The notes under the pieces: model-generated
Databases searched by the model: none
Told to the model about the DNA's origin: nothing
What the model saw: the letters and a program-made list of their open reading frames with translations, nothing else
Made by a program: the position numbers and the translations under genes
Part shown: positions 6,425-12,792 of the stretch, in pieces
Layout: every line of letters begins with the position of its first letter
How positions within the stretch are numbered: position 1 is the stretch's first letter
Source of the DNA: AEGEAN-183 sp964614345
GTDB taxonomy: Bacteria > Pseudomonadota > Gammaproteobacteria > Magnimaribacterales > Magnimaribacteraceae
NCBI GenBank assembly: GCA_964614345.1
Contig: CAZTLP010000030.1
Span: 1-14,671 of the forward strand
Reading direction: 5' to 3'
DNA length: 14,671 bases

Positions 6425-7651
6425 TTAGGTGTCTAAATTTTTATCTAGCTGAAAAGTATCATGAAGGGCATTGACTGCCTTTTCCATTAAGTCTTTTTTG
6501 ATAACTACTGATATTTTTATCTCAGAAGTTGTGATCATGAGAATATTAATTTCATGATCTGCTAGAGCCTGAAACATTTTACTTGCTATACCTGACTGGC
6601 CTCTCATACCTCTACCTACTACACTAACTTTAGCTATGTCGTCATCTACTTCAATAGAACCACCGCCCAAGGATTCAGAGGTATCTTGTAAGATCTGCTC
6701 AGCTGAAGAAGCATCACTTTGGTCAACTGTAAACGTAAAGTCAGTTGTATTATCAGCACTAATATTTTGAACAATCACATCAACATCTATTCCAGCATCA
6801 CTTACAGGGCCTAAGATCTTTGCAGCAATACCGGGAAGGTCAGGAACCCCCCTTGCTGTTAATTTAGCTTCCGAGTCTATGCTACTAATACCTGAAATTA
6901 CTGGTCTCTCCATGTCCTCTTTCTCCTCAATTACTGTGCCTTTACCTTCTGAAAAGCTTGAAAGAACTCTAATCGGCATATCATATTTACTGGCATATTC
7001 TACCGCACGTAACTGGAGAACTTTAGCTCCAGTACTTGAGAGTTCTAACATTTCATCAAAAGAAACTTGTTCTAAAAGTCTAGCTTTAGAGCAAATTCTT
7101 GGATCAGTTGTAAATACACCATCTACATCAGTGTAAATCTGACATTCATCTGCTTGAAGAGCGACTGCAATGGCCACTCCAGTAGTATCAGAACCACCTC
7201 TACCTAATGTTGTTATATCACCTTCTTCATTCATTCCCTGAAACCCTGTGATTACAGGTATGACATTTTTGTTTAACTGTTTAATTAATTTTTCCACTTT
7301 TACATCGACTATTCTGGCTCTACCATGCATTTTGTTGGTCTTTATACCCAGTTGGTAGGCGGTGTAGGACTTAGCTTTTAGATTTCTTTTACCCAGTGCC
7401 ATGGCCATCAAAGCGACTGATATCTGCTCTCCAGTTGAAACCAAGGCATCGTATTCCCTTGGGTTCGGTTCTGCATGGATTGATTTAGCAAGGTCAATCA
7501 ACCTATCCGTTTCCTCTCCCATTGCTGAAAGAACAACAGCAACTTTATGTCCTTCTGAAATAGTGTTTGCAATAATATCTGCAACAACTTCAATGCGTCC
7601 TGCATCTGCAAGCGAAGTGCCGCCAAATTTCTGTACAAGCAGTTTTTCCAT
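6425..7651 (-). CDS. lysC: Aspartate kinase
   Basis: Phosphorylates L-aspartate with ATP, the first step to lysine, threonine, methionine and diaminopimelate. VQKFGGTSL (residues 6-14) is the nucleotide-binding signature; STGEQIS, GFQGMNEEGDITTLGRGGSD and YTDVDGVFTTDPR complete the amino-acid kinase domain (about 1-245). Two ACT domains follow, around 265-335 and 343-405, with LPGIAAKILGPVSDAGIDVD and ITTSEIKISVVI, so allosteric feedback by lysine and/or threonine is expected. At 408 residues it is a monofunctional enzyme of usual length, with no homoserine dehydrogenase fused. The ATG lies 36 bases after alaS. There is no good Shine-Dalgarno; a small ACCC-TTTTT-GGGT hairpin (7660-7672) lies just upstream. 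In Pseudomonas the order is alaS-lysC-csrA; here an unknown membrane protein takes the csrA position. Confidence 0.97.
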   Translation of the reverse strand: MEKLLVQKFGGTSLADAGRIEVVADIIANTISEGHKVAVVLSAMGEETDRLIDLAKSIHAEPNPREYDALVSTGEQISVALMAMALGKRNLKAKSYTAYQLGIKTNKMHGRARIVDVKVEKLIKQLNKNVIPVITGFQGMNEEGDITTLGRGGSDTTGVAIAVALQADECQIYTDVDGVFTTDPRICSKARLLEQVSFDEMLELSSTGAKVLQLRAVEYASKYDMPIRVLSSFSEGKGTVIEEKEDMERPVISGISSIDSEAKLTARGVPDLPGIAAKILGPVSDAGIDVDVIVQNISADNTTDFTFTVDQSDASSAEQILQDTSESLGGGSIEVDDDIAKVSVVGRGMRGQSGIASKMFQALADHEINILMITTSEIKISVVIKKDLMEKAVNALHDTFQLDKNLDT

Positions 7652-7687
7652 AGCTGTTAACCCAAAAAGGGTGCGTATTCTATAGCA

Positions 7688-10291
7688 CTAAGAATTTAAA
7701 GAAACCAGAAATTCTGAAAGAGAGGCTAAAGCAATGTCTATATCTTCAACATTCTCTATACCGCCTTGAGAAAAATCTGGACGTCCGCCGCCACTGCCAC
7801 CAAGGAAATTTACCATGTGATCCATCACTTTTCTTGCATCTACTTTTTCTAAATCTTTATGTGTAGCAATAACGACAGGAATCTTATCTTCAAAAATAGA
7901 AATCAGCACAATTAAAGAATTCTTCTCTTTATTTCTAAGCTGGTCAGCAGTTTCTCGTAACGCAGAAGAATCTAGACCCTCCATCTTTTGTCTAAAGACT
8001 TTTATACCTTCTATTTCTTCTGATTCAAGTGACAAACTTGAAGCTGTAGCTGACAAATTACTTGATTTAAGCTTGTCTACTTCTTGTTTGAGTGATTTAT
8101 TAGTATCAATGAGTTGAGAAACTTTCTCTAAAACCTGTTCTGAAGAAGTATTCAGTTGCAGTGCTAGTGAGTCTAAATCGTCATGGCTCTCTTGTGAAAG
8201 ATTTAGAGCGGCTTCCCCTGTAAGAGCTTCTATTCTACGTACACCTGCAGAAATGCTAGTTTCTTCAATTACCTTAAAATAACCTATGTCACCAGTACGT
8301 GTAACGTGAGTACCGCCGCAAAGTTCCACAGAAAAATCACCACCCATAGACAATACCCTTACCTGATCACCATATTTATCTCCAAAGAAAGCTAAGGCTC
8401 CTTTCTTTTCAGCTTCTTTGATGGACATGATTTCAGTGACAGCATTACTGTTGGCTCTTATTTCTGTATTAACTATTGCTTCAATTTGTTTTATCTCTTT
8501 TTTAGAAACTTGTTTTTTATGAACAAAATCAAACCTTAGCTTGTCTTCATTTACCAAAGACCCTCTTTGTTCTACATGATCGCCCAAAACAGTTCTTAAA
8601 GCAGAGTTAAGGAGGTGAGTTGCAGAATGATTTAATACAGTTTTATTTCTAGCCTGCTGATTTATCTTCGCAACTACTGAATCTCCTTTAGAAGCGCTTC
8701 CTTTAGACAAGGATCCAACATGACCAACATGATCTCCAATCTTTTGTGTGTCTTTGATTTCAAATTCAAATTTATCTCCAGTCAGCACTCCAGAATCTCC
8801 AACCTGACCTCCCGATTCTGCGTAAAAAGATGTTTTATCCAGAATTACAACAGCCTCTTGGTTTTTCTTTAATTTTTCTTGTGCTTTACCGTCTGAAAGA
8901 GAGACCAATTCTACTATTTTTGCCTTAACTTCATCTTTTTCATATCCGACGAACTTAGTGCTGCCTTTTAAATTTAATGACTCTGGAATTACTGATCCAA
9001 AAGCACTTGCTTCTCTTCCTCTTTCTTTTTGTTTAGCCATAGCCTTTTCATATCCTTTTAAATCAACCTTCAGGTTATTTTCTCTAGCAAAATCTGCTGT
9101 CATATCAGAGGGAAACCCGTAAGTATCATATAACCTAAAAATGAGCTCTCCTGGAATAGTTTTTCCTTTTAGGCTATTAACTTCTTCTTTTAAAAGACTC
9201 ATACCTTGGACCAAAGTTGAAGCAAATTGTTCCTCCTCTTGAAGAACATTGTCTTTTATAAGTTTGCTATTCTTTTTCAGAATTGGGTAAGCACTACTCA
9301 TTTGTTTCACTAAAGTTGGCACCATTGAAGACAGTACCGGTTGTTTTGACCCTAACTTGTCAGCATGTCTTAATGCACGTCTTATTATTCTTCTTAACAC
9401 ATAACCCCTTCCTTCATTAGAAGGACTGATACCGTCTGCTACTAGAAAAGCACTGGCTCTTAAATGATCTGCAATAACTTTTAAAGAAGGATCGTTTAAG
9501 TCTTTAGTACCACAGATACTTGCAGCTTCTTTGACTAAAGGTGCAAACAAGTCTGTTTCAAAATTATTATGTTTTCCTTGTAACACAGCCGCCATTCTTT
9601 CTAAACCCATCCCTGTATCCACACACGGGTTTGGAAGTGGGCTTAAAGTTCCATCTTTTGAACGATCATACTGCGCGAAAACTAAATTCCATATTTCTAT
9701 AAATCTATCGCCCGGATCCGCGCCCACTGTAGGTGGGGAACCTTCCACATGAGGTCCATGGTCGTAATATATTTCACTACATGGACCGCAAGGACCTGTA
9801 TCCCCCATTGTCCAAAAATTTTCTTCTTCGTCTAGCCTTGAAATTCTGTCTGCAGGTATCCCTATTTCTTCTTTCCATATGGCTTCAGATTCATCATCAT
9901 CTTTAAAAACTGTTATCCAGAGTTTATCGGCAGGAAGAGAGTATTTGTTGATTAATAAATCCCAAGCAAACTCTATAGCTTCTTTTTTGAAATAATCTCC
10001 AAAGCTAAAGTTTCCTAACATCTCAAAAAAAGTGTGGTGCCTAGCTGTGTAGCCTACATTCTCGAGGTCGTTGTGCTTTCCTCCAACTCGCAAGCATCTT
10101 TGAGAGCTAACAGCTCTTGTATAAGGTCTTTTTTCTACTCCCAATAAGACATCCTTAAAAGGAACCATACCTGCATTGGTAAACAATAATGAGGGGTCAT
10201 TTTGTGGGATTAAAGAACCACTATCAACTAATTCATGGTCCTTTGATTTGAAATAATCAAGGTAAGTTTTTCTTATTTGCTTGGCTTTCAC
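7688..10291 (-). CDS. alaS: Alanyl-tRNA synthetase
   Basis: Charges tRNA-Ala with alanine in the cytoplasm and edits mischarged Ser and Gly. The aminoacylation domain (about 1-450) shows LLFTNAGMVPFKD (35-47), RHHTFFEMLGNFSFGDYF (84-101), the TGPCGPCSEIYYD loop (165-177) and the motif around GMGLERM (227-233). The editing domain has HSATH (555-559) and CGGTH (658-662), which together supply the zinc ligands. A coiled region (about 705-745) leads to the C-terminal C-Ala domain ending in the glycine-rich GGSGGGRPDFSQGG (831-844). Length (867) is normal, so all domains are present. The start is GTG at 10289-10291, chosen because the N terminus KAKQIRKTYLDYF aligns with the family. It lies 23 bases behind the dienelactone hydrolase-type gene and probably belongs to the same operon. 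Confidence 0.98.
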   Translation of the reverse strand: MKAKQIRKTYLDYFKSKDHELVDSGSLIPQNDPSLLFTNAGMVPFKDVLLGVEKRPYTRAVSSQRCLRVGGKHNDLENVGYTARHHTFFEMLGNFSFGDYFKKEAIEFAWDLLINKYSLPADKLWITVFKDDDESEAIWKEEIGIPADRISRLDEEENFWTMGDTGPCGPCSEIYYDHGPHVEGSPPTVGADPGDRFIEIWNLVFAQYDRSKDGTLSPLPNPCVDTGMGLERMAAVLQGKHNNFETDLFAPLVKEAASICGTKDLNDPSLKVIADHLRASAFLVADGISPSNEGRGYVLRRIIRRALRHADKLGSKQPVLSSMVPTLVKQMSSAYPILKKNSKLIKDNVLQEEEQFASTLVQGMSLLKEEVNSLKGKTIPGELIFRLYDTYGFPSDMTADFARENNLKVDLKGYEKAMAKQKERGREASAFGSVIPESLNLKGSTKFVGYEKDEVKAKIVELVSLSDGKAQEKLKKNQEAVVILDKTSFYAESGGQVGDSGVLTGDKFEFEIKDTQKIGDHVGHVGSLSKGSASKGDSVVAKINQQARNKTVLNHSATHLLNSALRTVLGDHVEQRGSLVNEDKLRFDFVHKKQVSKKEIKQIEAIVNTEIRANSNAVTEIMSIKEAEKKGALAFFGDKYGDQVRVLSMGGDFSVELCGGTHVTRTGDIGYFKVIEETSISAGVRRIEALTGEAALNLSQESHDDLDSLALQLNTSSEQVLEKVSQLIDTNKSLKQEVDKLKSSNLSATASSLSLESEEIEGIKVFRQKMEGLDSSALRETADQLRNKEKNSLIVLISIFEDKIPVVIATHKDLEKVDARKVMDHMVNFLGGSGGGRPDFSQGGIENVEDIDIALASLSEFLVSLNS

Positions 10292-10314
10292 ACTAATCTC
10301 AAAAGTTTAAACTT

Positions 10315-11016
10315 CTAAAAAATCTCCGCAAAGAAGTTCTTCATAGATTGCCAAGACCTATCATTTGCAGACTTATTGAACTGAGTACCTAGGCTTGGAT
10401 CATTTGCATCTGGGTTGGTAAAAGCATGATAGGTTCCTCCATAACTATGTAATTGCCAATCTGCATTGGCTTCGGTCATTTCTTTTTGAAATGTATCAAC
10501 CATATCAAGAGGTACCATTGGATCTCTTTCTCCATGCAAAACTAAAACTTTAGCTTTAATTCCTTTTTCTGAAATATCAGACGGCATCAAAAGACCATGA
10601 AAACTCACTACTCCACTTAAATCTTCTCCAGCCCTAGCCAGATCAAGCACAACTAATCCCCCAAAGCAGTACCCTATAGCAGCAACTCGACTCGAATCGA
10701 CTCCTGGTAAGTTCTTTCCAAAATTTAAAGCAGAAACAATACGGTCCTTCAACTTGTCTCTATCACTTACTAGAGGAGTCATCAGCGATTCATTTTCTGC
10801 TGTATCTGCTCCTACTTTTCCATTTCCGTACATATCTACTGCAAATCCAACATACCCTAAGGCAGCAAGATCTTCAGCCCTCTGATGAACAAATTCATCT
10901 TTGCCAGCCCAAGTATGGGCGATTAATACTAAAGGAGCATTCTCTTCATCAGGAAAAGCTACATAGCCCTTTAAGTCAATGTTCTTGGCTTGGTAATTAA
11001 CTATTTCTGTCTTCAT
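10315..11016 (-). CDS. Dienelactone hydrolase-family protein
   Basis: An alpha/beta-hydrolase of the dienelactone hydrolase family, 233 residues as usual. The catalytic triad is visible: Cys117 in GYCFGG (115-120), Asp165 in GERDPMVP (162-169) and His197 in TYHAFTNP (195-202). The oxyanion region has LIAHTWAGKDEF (31-42) and VGFAVDMYGNGK (56-67). No signal peptide is present, so it acts in the cytoplasm. The true substrate is unknown; most family members outside chlorocatechol operons hydrolyse unidentified esters or lactones, and no aromatic degradation genes are near. The ATG is supported by GGAGG eight bases upstream, inside the last codons of the carbonic anhydrase-like gene, from which it is separated by three bases. 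It sits in the run leading to alaS. Confidence 0.93.
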   Translation of the reverse strand: MKTEIVNYQAKNIDLKGYVAFPDEENAPLVLIAHTWAGKDEFVHQRAEDLAALGYVGFAVDMYGNGKVGADTAENESLMTPLVSDRDKLKDRIVSALNFGKNLPGVDSSRVAAIGYCFGGLVVLDLARAGEDLSGVVSFHGLLMPSDISEKGIKAKVLVLHGERDPMVPLDMVDTFQKEMTEANADWQLHSYGGTYHAFTNPDANDPSLGTQFNKSANDRSWQSMKNFFAEIF

Positions 11017-11019
11017 AAA

Positions 11020-11547
11020 TTAGTCCTCCACTTTAGTTAATTCTACTTTAAATCTTTTGTAATTCTGCACGTAATACTGAGCAGAAAGCAATAATCCCTT
11101 CTTTTTCTCGTCGTCAAGGGAGCCCTTAATTTTTCCTGGCGAACCCATGACAACAGATCCATCAGGAACTTCCATGCCTTCAGTGACTAAAGCATTGGAT
11201 GCAATTAAACAACCAGATCCTATTTTTGCGCCATTTAACACCACTGCGTTTATACCGATTAAACTCCCATCACCTATGCTACATCCATGAAGCATAGCTT
11301 GATGACCTACTGTTACATCTTTTCCTATTTCCACTGGAAAACCCAAATCAGTATGAACGACTGCTCCATCTTGAACATTACTACCTTCTCCCACAGTAAT
11401 CAGTTCCGTATCACCTCTTAAAACAGCACCAAACCAGACACTGGCATCTCTACATAACTTGACCTTGCCTAATACTATAGCCGTCTCAGCAATGTAAAAA
11501 TTATCTCCGTCTGTCTCAACAGAATATTCCCCTAGGTTAAACTTCAT
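11020..11547 (-). CDS. Gamma-class carbonic anhydrase-like protein
   Basis: A left-handed beta-helix protein of the gamma carbonic anhydrase family (YrdA/CaiE-like), 175 residues. Hexapeptide repeats run from about 20 to 135, for example VGEGSNVQDGAVVHTD and IGKDVTVGHQAMLHGCSIGDGSLIG. All three expected zinc ligands are present: His65, His82 and His87. Arg44 in RGD and the conserved Gln59-Asp60 are also kept. The C-terminal helix (about 145-170) is the usual one for the family. Carbonic anhydrase activity is plausible but many YrdA-type homologues show little or none, so the role is open. The ATG overlaps the TGA of the upstream Nudix gene by four bases (ATGA), and AGGAG lies seven bases before it (11555-11559), so translation is coupled. 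Confidence 0.94.
   Translation of the reverse strand: MKFNLGEYSVETDGDNFYIAETAIVLGKVKLCRDASVWFGAVLRGDTELITVGEGSNVQDGAVVHTDLGFPVEIGKDVTVGHQAMLHGCSIGDGSLIGINAVVLNGAKIGSGCLIASNALVTEGMEVPDGSVVMGSPGKIKGSLDDEKKKGLLLSAQYYVQNYKRFKVELTKVED
11025..11029 (-). promoter_or_regulatory. Strong ribosome binding site (GGAGG)
   Basis: The minus strand reads GGAGG eight bases before the ATG of the dienelactone hydrolase-type gene, within the terminal GAG-GAC codons of the preceding gene. It decides the start of that gene and is one of only two clear Shine-Dalgarno sites in this operon. Confidence 0.8.
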
Positions 11548-12170
11548 CCTTCCTCTCCTTCTATTTTACTTGGTAAAGACATATCAATCTTCGCATCTAG
11601 AGCTCTATTCAAAAAATTAACTGTAATCATAGCGGTTAAGCCCCAAATTACGTAGGAACTATACTTGTAAGCAGGCATATAAAAAGTTTCTCCGTTTCTA
11701 TTCACTTCGTCATTTCTATATCTTTTGTCCTTTAGAAGAAAAGAAAGTGGCACTTTAAAACATGCCTCGATTTCTTCTGAACTTGTATTAAGTTCAACAT
11801 CACCAGGAATAATACCCACAAATGGTGTAACACTGATATTAAACCTACTAACCATAGTATCTAGAGATCCTAAAATTTTTACACAATTCTGCGGTAAACC
11901 TATCTCTTCTTCTGATTCTCTTAAAGCTGTCATTATCAAAGAAGTATCTGATTCTTCTCGCATTCCACCTGGAAAAGAAACCTCTCCTTGATGAGAAGAA
12001 ACCTTATTTGACCTTAAAGTGTAGATAACTTCAGGGTTTTCTTCATCTGTTAGGGCTATAAGTACAGCTGCTTTAGGTAAATCTAATTTAGGATCAGATT
12101 GTTTCAATGACAGCTGATCTAGCCAAGTTGATTCTTTATTATTTAGGTTTTCCTCTATTTTTTTGAGCAT
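11544..12170 (-). CDS. Nudix hydrolase, CoA pyrophosphatase (NudL-like)
   Basis: A 208-residue Nudix hydrolase of the CoA-diphosphatase group (E. coli NudL, yeast Pcd1). Such enzymes cleave CoA and its derivatives to 3',5'-ADP and phosphopantetheine. The group-specific NuCoA motif is visible as YTLRSNKVSSHQGEVSFPGG (residues 50-69). It runs straight into the Nudix box, GGMREESD (68-75) and ALRESEEEIGL (82-92), in which the catalytic Glu cluster is intact. The C-terminal VIWGLTAMIT region is also usual. It is first in the run that continues through the carbonic anhydrase-like protein to alaS and lysC. The ATG at 12168-12170 has no Shine-Dalgarno. It diverges from a second, unrelated-type Nudix gene 70 bases away. 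Substrate is inferred from the subfamily motif. Confidence 0.92.
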   Translation of the reverse strand: MLKKIEENLNNKESTWLDQLSLKQSDPKLDLPKAAVLIALTDEENPEVIYTLRSNKVSSHQGEVSFPGGMREESDTSLIMTALRESEEEIGLPQNCVKILGSLDTMVSRFNISVTPFVGIIPGDVELNTSSEEIEACFKVPLSFLLKDKRYRNDEVNRNGETFYMPAYKYSSYVIWGLTAMITVNFLNRALDAKIDMSLPSKIEGEEG

Positions 12171-12240
12171 GGATAGTTAATTTTTAATTTACATAATAGT
12201 TTATACTTCCGAAAATCAAATCAAAAATAATCCTTAATAA
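12171..12240. promoter_or_regulatory. Divergent promoter region between two Nudix genes
   Basis: These 70 AT-rich bases must hold the starts of the long minus-strand run and of the plus-strand Nudix gene. On the minus strand TATTAT (12193-12198) could be a -10 with TTGATT (12214-12219) at a short 15-base spacing. On the plus strand TATACT (12202-12207) could be a -10 but lacks a good -35. The two -10 candidates almost touch, so the promoters may compete. No operator repeat or Fur-like site is seen. Confidence 0.35.
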
Positions 12241-12792
12241 ATGAAATATTGCAGCAGTTGTGGCAGCGAGGTCGAGCTTAAGATTCCAGAAGGTGATAAT
12301 CTGCCGAGATATTGCTGCACAAGTTGCGATGATATTCATTATCAAAACCCTAAAATTGTGGCTGGCACCTTACCCATAAAAGAAGAAACAATTCTTTTGT
12401 GTAAAAGGGCTATTCATCCTAGACAAGGTCTATGGACATTGCCTGCAGGGTTTTTAGAAAATGGAGAAACTATAGAGCAGGGAGCCTTCCGAGAAACTCT
12501 TGAAGAAACAAGTACTGAGGTAAAGATGGATCATCTTTATGCAATTTTTAATATACCTCAGATCAGTCAAATATATATGCTTTTTTTAGCAGAGGTTATT
12601 GAAGAAGACTTTGGTCCAACTTCCGAAAGTCTTGAGGTAAGATTATTCGAAGAAGACAGCATTCCTTGGGAAGAACTTGCTTTCCCATTTGTGCCTTTGG
12701 TCCTTAAGCATTATCTGAATGACAAGAAAAATAACAAATTTGATTTAAGAATAGAGACCATAGAAAGGCCAGCTAAAAAACCTATCCAATAA
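12241..12792 (+). CDS. Zinc-ribbon Nudix hydrolase
   Basis: A 183-residue Nudix hydrolase with an N-terminal zinc ribbon. CSSC (residues 4-7) and CTSC (26-29) supply four Cys ligands, followed by the typical IHYQNPKIVAG (32-42), then LLCKRAIHPRQGLWTLPAGF (52-71). The Nudix box runs from G70 with E76, R84-E85 and E88-E89; Ser91 replaces the usual Gly, a common variation in this group. The arrangement resembles the second half of NudC (NADH pyrophosphatase), but the protein is shorter and lacks the NudC N-terminal domain and its SQPWPFPxS signature, so NADH as substrate is not supported. The ATG has no Shine-Dalgarno. The last four codons overlap the 3' end of purL on the other strand by 11 bases. 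Substrate unknown. Confidence 0.93.
   Translation: MKYCSSCGSEVELKIPEGDNLPRYCCTSCDDIHYQNPKIVAGTLPIKEETILLCKRAIHPRQGLWTLPAGFLENGETIEQGAFRETLEETSTEVKMDHLYAIFNIPQISQIYMLFLAEVIEEDFGPTSESLEVRLFEEDSIPWEELAFPFVPLVLKHYLNDKKNNKFDLRIETIERPAKKPIQ

Noticed and set aside
7401..7685. Plus-strand frame of 94 codons over the lysC N terminus
   Set aside because: It mirrors the conserved kinase domain of lysC and has no ribosome binding site or recognisable product.
12241..12792. Assignment of the zinc-ribbon Nudix protein as NudC, NADH pyrophosphatase
   Set aside because: It lacks the NudC N-terminal domain and the conserved SQPWPFPxS array after the Nudix box.
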